Shown here piece by piece: positions 17,371-24,850 of a stretch of DNA of 64,000 bases. The stretch is from Flavobacteriaceae bacterium (GTDB lineage Bacteria; Bacteroidota; Bacteroidia; Flavobacteriales; Flavobacteriaceae). The stretch's first letter is position 1. Each line of letters begins with the position of its first letter. Made by a program: the position numbers and the translations under genes. The notes under the pieces were generated by a model, which had not been told where the DNA came from, ran no database searches, and was given only the letters and a program-made list of their open reading frames with translations. Where the stretch lies: the NCBI GenBank assembly GCA_004762155.1, contig SIHP01000003.1, positions 308,131 to 372,130 on the forward strand, in the 5' to 3' direction.

Positions 17371-17838
17371 TTAGCAACAACCTCCACCTGGAGTGCACTG
17401 TGCTTCGCTATTTAAGTTGGTTATTTTAATTTTTGGTTTCTCTTCTGGAATTCCACATTGATCTTTAGCTAAGCAATCTGTTTGTTTAGAAGTTAAAACG
17501 AAGTTTTTACCGTCAAAATCTAATCCAAATTTACCAATAGTTTCTGCTTGATATTCTACTTCAATTTCTAAATTAGGAATTTCTAGTACCTTTTGAGAAA
17601 GCTCAATAATGTTTAATAATTTCTCTGGATGCAATCTGTGATCGTAATCATTTGCGTTCCATAATTGAAAGTTAACCACTTCTTCGTTACGAACAGTTCC
17701 GCCACAATCAATAAAATGTTTTGTTATTTTACCAACTTCAGTTACATGAAAATGGCTTGGTACTAATTCTCCGTTAGGTAATTTAAAAGCAATTGTTTCT
17801 AACTTGTTTAAATAATCTTTTACTTCAGATAGTTTCAT
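17371..17838 (-). CDS. DUF6428 family protein of the ars operon
   Basis: 155 aa. I recognise the DUF6428 pattern (LPNGELVPSHFHVTEVG, DCGGTVRNEEVVNFQLW, LHPEKLLNIIELS) that is regularly found between arsR and arsC genes in Bacteroidetes. The C-terminus ends in CTPGGGCC, a cluster of three cysteines that could bind arsenite or thiol-reactive metals; this is inference. It lies 18 bases upstream of the arsC-like gene and has its own copy of the operator-like sequence upstream. Confidence 0.75.
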   Translation of the reverse strand: MKLSEVKDYLNKLETIAFKLPNGELVPSHFHVTEVGKITKHFIDCGGTVRNEEVVNFQLWNANDYDHRLHPEKLLNIIELSQKVLEIPNLEIEVEYQAETIGKFGLDFDGKNFVLTSKQTDCLAKDQCGIPEEKPKIKITNLNSEAQCTPGGGCC

Positions 17839-17852
17839 AATAGTATTTGTTT

Positions 17853-17872
17853 ATTGCGATTATACGATTAAT
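17853..17872. promoter_or_regulatory. Operator-like repeat upstream of the DUF6428 gene
   Basis: ATTGCGATTATACGATTAAT matches 17 of 20 bases of the sequence at 18232-18251 in front of arsR. It contains the ATCG...CGAT-type dyad expected of ArsR/SmtB operators. It starts 15 bases upstream of the DUF6428 start codon. Confidence 0.5.
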
Positions 17873-17886
17873 AGATTCAAATTTTT

Positions 17887-18216
17887 TTAACAACAATCAG
17901 ATTTAGAAATGTCTTGATCTAAAAAAGGATACATTATTTTTTTCATCTGTGTCCAGTTTTCTACATCAATACAGTAACAAACACTTGTTCCTTCTACATT
18001 TCCTTTAATTAAACCTAAATTTTTTAATTCTTTTAAGTGTTGAGAAATGGTAGGTTGTGCAAGACCAATTTCGTTTACTAAATCTCCACAAACACAAGAA
18101 TTAATTTTAAATAAATGCTGCAGTATAGAAACTCTGGCAGGATGACCAAATACTTTAGCAAATAATGCTATTGCGTTTTGATCTTCCGTAAACATTTCAG
18201 TTTTTGCTAATCCCAT
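17887..18216 (-). CDS. ArsR/SmtB-family metalloregulator
   Basis: 109 aa winged-helix repressor. The metal-sensing cysteine pair is in the alpha-3 position (NSCVCGDLV), followed by the recognition helix region LAQPTISQHLKELKNLGLI, and the wing ends in SVCYCIDVE. Additional C-terminal cysteines (DCC) are present. It is expected to repress its own operon and release DNA on binding arsenite. Candidate operators lie upstream of it and again upstream of the next gene. Confidence 0.9.
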   Translation of the reverse strand: MGLAKTEMFTEDQNAIALFAKVFGHPARVSILQHLFKINSCVCGDLVNEIGLAQPTISQHLKELKNLGLIKGNVEGTSVCYCIDVENWTQMKKIMYPFLDQDISKSDCC

Positions 18217-18231
18217 ATTCTTAATTGTTAT

Positions 18232-18251
18232 ATTGCAATATTACGATTAAT
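18232..18251. promoter_or_regulatory. Operator-like dyad upstream of arsR
   Basis: ATTGCAATATTACGATTAAT begins 16 bases before the arsR start codon (minus strand) and includes the perfect palindrome ATATTGCAATAT at 18230-18241. The related copy at 17853-17872 supports a shared regulator. Confidence 0.5.
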
Positions 18252-18334
18252 ATTTTAATCAGAACAAATAATTTAGAAATTTTAGAGAAAAGATTAGAGT
18301 TGTGTGTATTATTTTAATAAAATAAAAAGAAATT

Positions 18335-18670
18335 TTAAAGCTCTTCTAAAATTGAATTTCCTTCGGATTTATCTCCAGAAGTCCATTTCCAACTTTCATA
18401 CAATCTTATTTTTCCAGTAGCTAAAATTTCTGGTTTAGAAGAACAAACTCCGGTCATTAACTCACCTTTGGTATTAATTTGATGATAACTCATTTTTATA
18501 GTACCAATTTCATCAACCAAACCAATCAAATGTCCCTGAACTATTTTTCCACCTTTATAAGTTGAAGTAAGAATATTTCCGGTTTGTTTATATTCAAAAA
18601 CTGTTTCTTTGGAAGTTTCTCCATTTTCAGAATTTTGTATTGATCTAAATTTCTTATTGTTATAATTCAT
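18335..18670 (-). CDS. Conserved small protein, often mislabelled N-acetylglutamate synthase
   Basis: 111 aa without signal peptide. It has short beta-strand repeats, for example VFEYKQTGNILTSTYKGG and GTIKMSYHQINTKGELMTG, and ends GDKSEGNSILEEL. Similar small proteins in Bacteroidetes carry the database name N-acetylglutamate synthase, but I see no acetyltransferase (GNAT) motif, so I do not propose that activity. It stands alone, 118 bases upstream (in sequence order) of the ars genes, on the same strand. Confidence 0.65.
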   Translation of the reverse strand: MNYNNKKFRSIQNSENGETSKETVFEYKQTGNILTSTYKGGKIVQGHLIGLVDEIGTIKMSYHQINTKGELMTGVCSSKPEILATGKIRLYESWKWTSGDKSEGNSILEEL

Positions 18671-18865
18671 GTGTTAATTTTATCAAAATAAAACAATTTT
18701 TTTCTCAGTTTAGTAAATTAAAAAAACATAATTTATTTAGCTAATTTAAATGTATTATAACTAAAATAAACGCTTTTTTTTTACTAAGTTTTGTTTCTTT
18801 TAATAGTATTTTTGATTGAATATAATTTTCTTTTTAAGGTAATTTTGAATAAATATAGAGTTTCA

Positions 18866-19540
18866 ATGAAGAGTGAAAATCAAACTAAAAAAATAAAGAA
18901 ACCTTGGCCTACAAAAGACGCCATGGAACAGGTTTATGAAATGAAACTTTGGGGAGATAATACTGCTGATTTTTATTCTGGTGATGGATCTCATAATCCT
19001 AAAATTGTAAAACCTTATATAGATGTTATTACATCATTTTTATCATCATTTAAAAACCCTTTAATAGTTTGCGATTTTGGTTGTGGAGATTTTAATATTG
19101 GAAAAGAGCTAGTAAACTATGCTAAAAAATATATTGCTGTTGATATTGTTGAGAATTTAATCGCCTATAATAAAGAAAATTTTAAAGAAGAAAATTTAGA
19201 GTTTCACTGTTTAGATTTGGCAAAAGATGAATTGCCTAAAGGTGATTGTGCTTTAATAAGGCAGGTTTTACAGCATTTGTCCAATAAAGAAGTGCAATGC
19301 ATTGTAACAAAATTAGCACGCTTTAAATATGTTATTTTAACAGAACATTTGCCTGTTGGAGATTTTGAACCAAATAAAGATATTATATCCGGACAAGGAA
19401 TTCGTTTAAAAAAGAAAAGTGGTGTAAATATTCTACAGCCTCCATTTAATTTAAAAATCAAAGAAGAAAAACAATTAATATCTACTATTTTAAATAATAA
19501 TAAAGGGGTTATAGTAACTACTTTATATACTGTCTTTTAA
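18866..19540 (+). CDS. Class I SAM-dependent methyltransferase
   Basis: 224 aa from the ATG at 18866, which I prefer to an upstream TTG because the upstream extension is hydrophobic and AT-biased. SAM-binding motif I is IVCDFGCGDFNIGKEL. A motif-II acidic residue lies in YIAVDIVENLI and a post-I motif in FHCLDLAKDELP. The substrate is unknown. A monocistronic gene flanked by non-coding DNA. Confidence 0.8.
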   Translation: MKSENQTKKIKKPWPTKDAMEQVYEMKLWGDNTADFYSGDGSHNPKIVKPYIDVITSFLSSFKNPLIVCDFGCGDFNIGKELVNYAKKYIAVDIVENLIAYNKENFKEENLEFHCLDLAKDELPKGDCALIRQVLQHLSNKEVQCIVTKLARFKYVILTEHLPVGDFEPNKDIISGQGIRLKKKSGVNILQPPFNLKIKEEKQLISTILNNNKGVIVTTLYTVF

Positions 19541-19858
19541 TGATGTGTTTTTGGTTATTATTATGTTTAATAGGTATTTGTTGTAAAAAATAAATAATCA
19601 TTAAAAAATTCAATAAGCTTACTTTAAAATTTATAAAATACTCTTCTAATTACTTTTAAGTGATTTTCTGTTATGGTTATAATTCTTTCTCTTATTCCTG
19701 AAAAGCTTACTTCTAATGCATTCTTTTTAAATTCAGTTTGTAATTTATTTAGCTTTAAAGTGTAATTAAAATTGATTACTGAGTAGTTCTCATTTTTATT
19801 ACAAAGGCGAAATCTGAAAAGCCTATTTTAAATAGAGTAGGAGAAAGAACTTAAAAAA
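19541..19858. other. Intergenic stretch without a convincing gene
   Basis: 318 bases. The only structure I see is a minus-strand frame of about 65 codons ending at 19624 that reads like protein but has no ATG, possibly a gene remnant. No terminator hairpin or repeat stands out. Confidence 0.4.
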
Positions 19859-21124
19859 ATGATTACACTAACACATGCCCCAGTTGTAGAAAAATTAAAA
19901 ATGATTCTTTCTGAAGATTCAGAAATGGAAAAAGCATTGCTAAAATCTTTAAAATCTGCTAAAGATTTAGCAAATAAAGTTTTAAATAAAGACCTATATA
20001 ATGCTATAGATAATGTATTTGATGGAAATGGATGGCCAACAACAATAGCAGGGTATTTGCATTATACAGATTTATATTTACGATTAATTCCTAATGAAAG
20101 TGATGATCCAAAGTATCCGAATGCATGGAAAAGTAACAACAAAAGAAATGGCTATAATCAAAAAGTATATGATTTATTATGTCAGTCTTATTGGTTAATA
20201 GATCAAAAAGATCCGGAAACTGGGCAAACAATGCAAAGTTTTGAAAAATTTGCAAATTGGTTGGTAGATTTTGCAAAAGCTTGGGGAGTATTTTTAGATA
20301 CAGAAGATTCGTTAACGGAAGAAAGTTTAGCATCATTTAAAAAAGATACGATGTATAATTTTCCTTGGTATTCGGATAATGAGAAAAATTGGACAACGTT
20401 TAATGAATTTTTTTATAGAGATTTTAATAATGCAGACCCAAACACAGGATTAAGTCCTTTACGTCCAATTGCTGAGCCTGATAATAACGAAACTATTGTT
20501 TCTCCAGCAGATTGTACTTACAAACAATATTATCCAATTGATCAAACAGGTAATGTAGTAGATGAAAAAGGGGTAACGGCAAGGGTTTCTTTAAAAGGAA
20601 CACATACTATTGGAACCGTAGATGAATTGTTAAATTCTAGTGAATATTCTAAAGATTTTTATGGAGGAACTTTTATACATTATTTTTTAAGTCCTTTTGA
20701 TTATCATCGTTTTCATACACCTGTAAGTGGAGAAGTATTAGAAATAAAACGAGTTGATGGTAAAGTATTTTTAAATGTAGAAATGGGACCTGATGGTCAG
20801 TTTGACGCGCCAGATGGAGGAGAAGATGGATATGAATTTACACAAGCAAGAGGTTTGGTAATTATTGATACAAAATCAGATGTAGGAAAAGTAGCAATTT
20901 TACCAATAGGAATGTGTCAGGTATCTGGTGTAAAGATGTACAAAGAACTTTTAGGGGAAACAGTTGTAAAAGGTCAAGAATTTGGAAAGTTTAAATTTGG
21001 CGGTTCAGATATTATTATGTTATTTGAAAAACCGCCAGCTGAATTATATATGTTCACTAATGATCCTGGTCATGCTCCTATACATTTTCAATACGGACAA
21101 ACATCTGTATATTGGAATAAGTAA
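19859..21124 (+). CDS. Phosphatidylserine decarboxylase-family protein (long form)
   Basis: 421 aa. The C-terminal ~230 residues carry the PSD fold: TIVSPADCTYKQYY, FIHYFLSPFDYHRFHTPVSGEV (active-site Asp/His region), ILPIGMCQVSGV, and the self-cleavage site FKFGGSDIIMLF. There the LGST motif of bacterial Psd is replaced by GGS, with S383 the predicted pyruvoyl precursor. The N-terminal ~190 residues are an extra helical domain like that of long PSD-family members, which include amino-acid decarboxylases, so phosphatidylserine need not be the substrate. No TM segment. Autocleavage to beta and alpha chains is inferred. Confidence 0.82.
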   Translation: MITLTHAPVVEKLKMILSEDSEMEKALLKSLKSAKDLANKVLNKDLYNAIDNVFDGNGWPTTIAGYLHYTDLYLRLIPNESDDPKYPNAWKSNNKRNGYNQKVYDLLCQSYWLIDQKDPETGQTMQSFEKFANWLVDFAKAWGVFLDTEDSLTEESLASFKKDTMYNFPWYSDNEKNWTTFNEFFYRDFNNADPNTGLSPLRPIAEPDNNETIVSPADCTYKQYYPIDQTGNVVDEKGVTARVSLKGTHTIGTVDELLNSSEYSKDFYGGTFIHYFLSPFDYHRFHTPVSGEVLEIKRVDGKVFLNVEMGPDGQFDAPDGGEDGYEFTQARGLVIIDTKSDVGKVAILPIGMCQVSGVKMYKELLGETVVKGQEFGKFKFGGSDIIMLFEKPPAELYMFTNDPGHAPIHFQYGQTSVYWNK

Positions 21125-21148
21125 ATAATTTAAAGATTTTAAAAATAT

Positions 21149-21185
21149 AACAGAGAACTTATTTTATTAGTTCTCTGTTTTTTTG
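21149..21185 (+). terminator. Terminator after the PSD-family gene
   Basis: An 11-bp stem AACAGAGAACT / AGTTCTCTGTT around a 9-base loop, followed directly by a T run, 24 bases past the stop codon. Confidence 0.85.
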
Positions 21186-21222
21186 TGTAAAATTTAAATT
21201 TTAAATCCTTTTTTTAATAAGG

Positions 21223-21420
21223 GATAACGTTTGGTTTTGGTTAGTGCGAGAATAGAAAGTAAGCAGGATTTTGTTCAAGATTCAGCAAATTTTTTATTTT
21301 ATCTTTTTCTTTTCTAAAGTCAAATTAAAATGATTTGACAGACATTATAAATTCATTAATATTAAGACTAAGTATCAAATCACTTAATTAATTATAGCTA
21401 TTGGTAGTAAATGATTTTAT
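21223..21420. repeat. Dispersed palindromic repeat, degenerate copy
   Basis: Shares with the copies at 22.8, 58.5 and 61.5 kb an AACG-type left end, a T-rich middle (TTTTATCTTTTTCTTTTC), a short dyad (TCAAATTAAAATGATTTGA here; GCCAAAT...ATTTGGC in others) and a right end like TTAATTATAGCTATTGGTAG. It lies in a 0.5-kb gap without a gene. The 230 bases between it and the IS remnant hold nothing I can name. Confidence 0.5.
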
Positions 21421-21654
21421 TCATATTTATAAATCAAGTTTGTCAAATACAGATTCCAAAGTGTTCAAAGATTTTTGGTCAATAAAATTAGTAATTATAG
21501 TTAACTTTTTATTATTGAATTTAAGAATATAAGACCTTTTTTTATTTCCTTAATGTCTAAATTTTTATTTTACTACTAAAGAGACTATTGATTTTAATAA
21601 TTCCATTTTTAATTGTTAAATATTTATAGAATATCGATATAAAAACATCGAAAG

Positions 21655-22046
21655 GGTGTTACGTATTATCGAGAAGAATATGAACGGAATAATGCAAGAG
21701 TAAAAAGTAACGTTAAAGTAGTGTAGAGCCTGTTTTTGGCGTGCTGACTCAATATTTAGGTTTACGAAAAATAAACACCAAGGGTTTATCGCAAGCAAAT
21801 AAGGTAATGCATATGAGTGCAATTGCTTATAATTTGAAAAAGTACCTGAAGTTTATCAATAAAACAGCAAAAAGTAATAGGAAAGCTATTGCAGCTCAGT
21901 TTTCTTTAAATGTTTCAATCATGTGCTTCAAAATAAAAACTTTTAAGCAACTGAAAAGTTGGTGTTTTTAATTTATAGCATAAAAAAATAAGCCCTTAAA
22001 AGGCTTATTTGAAGTTGTGTATTTTAATTTTTTGGACTTGTGCAAC
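21655..22046 (+). mobile_element. Remnant of an IS1182-like element (3' end)
   Basis: About 390 bases matching the right end of the elements at 58.6 and 61.7 kb: the last ~110 codons of the transposase, the subterminal hairpin and the terminal ACTTGTGCAAC. An internal deletion of roughly 20-25 bases sits where the intact copies have the segment before VEPVFG, and the 5' two thirds of the element are missing. From position 21741 a 76-aa frame is still open, but it is only the transposase tail. Confidence 0.85.
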
Positions 22047-22071
22047 GGTTACCCTTGTTGTAAGTAGATTT

Positions 22072-22752
22072 TTATTTCTTTAGTTCTAATTGTTTCAAAT
22101 TTATATTCCCACATTCAATTTCTTTATCATTGATTCGATAAGTAAGTTTGTCCTCCTTTATGTTTAGTCCAGTTCGCAATGTACCGTTTACTCCTTGATT
22201 AAAAAGAGTTATGACATAAAAACCGCTAGAATCCTTTGGGTTAATCGTTCTTACTAAATCACCATGCTTATAAAAGTTATTATCTAAATATTTTTCTAAA
22301 TCAAGGCCATAATTAAATAGAGGTTCTTTCTCAGATGTTATTGTGTCGGAAGGAATAAATAGTTTAAAAAATCTGCCTGGTGAAGATTTTAGCTCATATG
22401 AATCTTCAGAGAATTCCATTTTAAATTCAAAAGGATTATTCGTTTCATTGGTTATTCGAGTCCAAAAAACAGCATAAACATATTCTTCCCCCCAAGAGTC
22501 AGTATATTTTAGTCCACCTCTTGGGTAACTGTTTTCGATTATTAAATTGTGACCACTAGGGTTAGAATATACGTATCTGGTGTCAACATTCTTTTGATTT
22601 GATATATCTGGACGTGCTTGACTTTCATCACCTATTAAAGTCTTAGTTTTCTCTAATTCTTTTGAAACTTTAACTTGCGTTGATTTACTTCCTTGTCCAC
22701 AAGAAACAAATTCTGTAATCACCATAATTGATATTATTATACTCTTTCTCAT
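22072..22752 (-). CDS. Lipoprotein of unknown function
   Basis: 226 aa with a lipoprotein signal (SIIISIMVITEFVSCGQ; cysteine near residue 18). The mature protein has a Lys-rich linker and then a beta-rich domain (NLIIENSYPRGGLKYTD, YAVFWTRITNETNNPFEF, TLRTGLNIKEDKLTY). No family recognised. It is bounded on the left by the conserved IS-flank sequence ending CCCTTGTTGT and on the right by a dispersed palindromic repeat, so it looks like a single-gene accessory cassette rather than part of an operon. Confidence 0.65.
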   Translation of the reverse strand: MRKSIIISIMVITEFVSCGQGSKSTQVKVSKELEKTKTLIGDESQARPDISNQKNVDTRYVYSNPSGHNLIIENSYPRGGLKYTDSWGEEYVYAVFWTRITNETNNPFEFKMEFSEDSYELKSSPGRFFKLFIPSDTITSEKEPLFNYGLDLEKYLDNNFYKHGDLVRTINPKDSSGFYVITLFNQGVNGTLRTGLNIKEDKLTYRINDKEIECGNINLKQLELKK

Positions 22753-22760
22753 TTTTTAGC

Positions 22761-22977
22761 TTGCACACAGCGTTCAGTGTATGAAACGTAGTGTATAAAA
22801 ATACACTAACTTTTCGGATTAACACTGAGCCAAAACTTTTTATTTTGTTTTATCTTTTTTGTTTAAAGCCAAACTTATTTTAAATTTCCCTGTCGGGTAA
22901 TCAAAATGATTTGGCGAACTTTATAAAAATACACTAAACTTTCGATTAAGCACGAAAACCCGTATTAATTATACTCA
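22761..22977. repeat. Dispersed palindromic repeat (full-length copy)
   Basis: About 215 bases between the lipoprotein start and the XRE gene. It contains the nested dyads TAGTGTAT/ATACACTA and GCCAAA/TTTGGC, the T-rich TTTTATCTTTTTTGTTTAAAG segment, and the right end CCCGTATTAATTATACTC. Compare 21223-21420, 58500-58617 and 61455-61653. Confidence 0.6.
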
Positions 22978-23436
22978 ATGATACCCAAATGCAGTTTTGC
23001 ACTTAAGCCAAAAATACGCAAAATTACCAAGCAACAGCTAACTACACATTCATTAGGAGACTATATACGTAACGAACGACTTAAAAGGGATATCCAACAA
23101 GAAATTTTAGCAAAGAAACTTAACGTAAACAGTGTTGCACTATCTAATTGGGAACGGAATAAGAAATCACCTCATCCAAAACATTTTAATATTATTATTG
23201 ATTTTCTTGGTTTTGTACCAAAAAAACAATCCCATATTGATAAGCTGGGAATTCGAACTCAATTATGGAGATTACAAAATAATACAACGCTTGAAGAATT
23301 TGCGTCTGAACTAAATATTCCTATTGAGATTATAATGAGGATTGAACAGGCACGACATTGTAAATTAGAAGAGGGAACTATAAAGAGAATTTTAAGTTTT
23401 ATAAACAAACCTATTTCTTGTGAAGTGCATTCATAA
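22978..23436 (+). CDS. XRE-type helix-turn-helix protein
   Basis: 152 aa. Residues about 28-80 form a Cro/CI-type HTH (LGDYIRNERLKRDI, LAKKLNVNSVALSNWERNKK). A second, more divergent HTH-like unit follows (LRLQNNTTLEEFASELNIPIEIIMRIEQ, quoted here only as its general region, about 95-125). The N-terminus (IPKCSFALKPKIRK) starts right at the end of the dispersed repeat. Its stop codon overlaps the end of a minus-strand gene fragment by 26 bases. Target and role are unknown; a cassette or mobile-island regulator is likely. Confidence 0.7.
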   Translation: MIPKCSFALKPKIRKITKQQLTTHSLGDYIRNERLKRDIQQEILAKKLNVNSVALSNWERNKKSPHPKHFNIIIDFLGFVPKKQSHIDKLGIRTQLWRLQNNTTLEEFASELNIPIEIIMRIEQARHCKLEEGTIKRILSFINKPISCEVHS

Positions 23437-23677
23437 TAATCGTTGTAATTGAAGATTGCTTCCCGGTGTTATTATCGGTTTTATAATTAACTTTTACACG
23501 ATAACCACGAACTCTTTTTTCAGTTGCTTTAGGTTGTTTAAGTGGATTTAGGTATATTAATAAATCTTCTGAGGCAAAGAAATGAATTTTCGCATGGTGT
23601 TTTTTAGCAACACTATTTAAAGTTTGTTCTTTAATTTTAGCTAAATGTCTCTCATCATCTGAAATCATATAGATTAA
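23411..23677 (-). pseudogene. C-terminal fragment of an unidentified gene
   Basis: About 88 codons on the minus strand ending in NALHKK. The stretch ISDDERHLAKIKEQT...EKRVRGYRVKVNYKT reads as genuine, charged protein. Upstream (rightwards) the frame runs straight into sequence homologous on the other strand to the T9SS gene at 55.2 kb, so the gene is cut at about 23678. I do not recognise the family with confidence; the end resembles tails of some helicase or nuclease-associated proteins. Confidence 0.45.
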
Positions 23678-23678
23678 C

Positions 23679-24519
23679 GGAGTACAGTTATTCGGAGACA
23701 CCTTTGATTCAATATTTGCATCTTTAGATGTAATATGGATGGGCGTAACAAGTTCAGATTGGACAACTGAAAGTAACTGGGATCGTAATGCATTACCAGC
23801 AGCAACCAATAATATCATCGTACCAAATGTAGGAACCATACCATTAATTGGATCAAGAGATTCAGTTGAAATGAATGACTTAACGGTTGAAACCAATGCC
23901 TTCTTTTCGTATTTTAGAAGATGGAGCGGTAACGGTTGATGGAAACTTTGGAGGTGCGACTTTTGATGTATACACACATTTATTAGCAGATTCAACAGGA
24001 GAAGATTTTACGATTCAATCATTGCCAACAGATAATTATGATGCTATGATTATTCCAATTGGTTTAGAGGTAGCAACAGGGAAAGAAGTTCGTTTTAATG
24101 TAAACACAATAGATTTACCAGAAGGAATGAATATCTATTTAGAAGATACAGCAACAGGAATGTTTATAGAGTTAACATAAGAAGGATATACCATTATTAC
24201 GACAGATGAAATGTCAGGTATTGGACGTTTTTATTTACATACACAAAGTAAAGTATTATCCGTAACAGATGTTGTAGGATTGGATGTAAATATGTATAAA
24301 TCAAATGGATCGTTAATTGTAGAAGGCTTACAAGGAGAAACGTATGATTTTATGATATACAATACCCTAGGAGCTCTAGTATATAAAGGGAATCAAGAAG
24401 GTAAAGGAAAAGACAGTATACAACTACCATTAGTAGAAACAGGAGTATATATTGTTAAGTTAACTACCGGTAAAGGTATTGTAAGCAAGAAATTAGTTTT
24501 AAATAAAATACAAAAGTAA
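23679..24519 (+). pseudogene. Decayed partial copy of the T9SS-sorted protein at 55242
   Basis: Homology to the intact gene begins abruptly at GGAGTACAGTTATTCGG and runs to its stop. The copy has lost the 5' ~550 bases, carries a frameshift near 23900, an internal deletion of about 0.8 kb (junction near 23945, joining the VTV..G region to GNFGGATFDVY) and an in-frame TAA at 24178-24180. The C-terminal sorting domain (GETYDFMIYN ... VYIVKLTTGKG) is preserved in the last frame from 24211. The product would not be exported because the signal peptide is missing. Confidence 0.85.
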
Positions 24520-24528
24520 GTAACAGCG

Positions 24529-24687
24529 ATGAGTTCACATAAAGAAGAAATAACAAGAAAAGAAGCGTTAAAGAAGTTAGGAAGCTATGGTAAGTATGCC
24601 GCTTTAACCGCTTTAGGAACCTATATGATTTTGAGTCCCCAGAAAGCGCAGGCGGCAAGCCCAGAAGAACCAGGTGGTGGGTTCTAA
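24529..24687 (+). CDS. 52-aa export-signal-like peptide, copy 1
   Basis: The charged N-terminus contains TRKEALKKLG, then an Ala/Leu-rich hydrophobic segment KYAALTALGTYMIL, then SPQKAQAA and a short tail SPEEPGGGF. The layout resembles a Tat-type signal with an RK in place of RR, followed by an AQA cleavage site; the mature product would be only about 10 residues. A paralogue with 45 of 52 identical residues lies at 57470, in the same position after the intact T9SS gene. Here its partner gene is broken, but this frame is intact. A terminator follows. Confidence 0.7.
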   Translation: MSSHKEEITRKEALKKLGSYGKYAALTALGTYMILSPQKAQAASPEEPGGGF

Positions 24688-24729
24688 TTAAAAATGGATA
24701 ACTTTTTAAGTTATGCAAAGTAAGTTATA

Positions 24730-24759
24730 CAAAGACAACTAAGTAATTAGTTGTCTTTG
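24730..24759 (+). terminator. Terminator after the 52-aa peptide gene (copy 1)
   Basis: A 13-bp stem CAAAGACAACTAA / TTAGTTGTCTTTG around a 4-base loop, followed by T-rich DNA. The same hairpin follows copy 2 at 57657-57686. Confidence 0.85.
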
Positions 24760-24834
24760 TTTGTTTTGCAAAATTTCAACAAGAATTTTAATAAATCAAA
24801 GTAATACGGATGAAAAGTTTATTTAATTAATAAG

Positions 24835-24842
24835 TACATTTG
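24835..24842 (+). promoter_or_regulatory. -7 box TACATTTG before the TPR-HTH regulator
   Basis: Exact TAnnTTTG match ending 8 bases before the ATG at 24851, so any leader would be only a few bases long. Confidence 0.5.
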
Positions 24843-24850
24843 TATTAATT

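Noticed and set aside
18791..18865. N-terminal extension of the methyltransferase from a TTG codon
   Set aside because: The extension is a run of hydrophobic, AT-driven codons; the ATG at 18866 gives a compact start before the charged KSENQTKKIKK segment.
19624..19830. Minus-strand frame of about 65 codons in the gap before the PSD-family gene
   Set aside because: It reads somewhat like protein but has no ATG near its beginning and no recognisable relative, so I did not list it as a gene.
23411..23995. A 194-codon minus-strand frame
   Set aside because: Only its last ~88 codons look like protein; the first part is antisense to the plus-strand T9SS-gene copy, and the same kind of antisense frame occurs at 55730-55927 in the intact gene.
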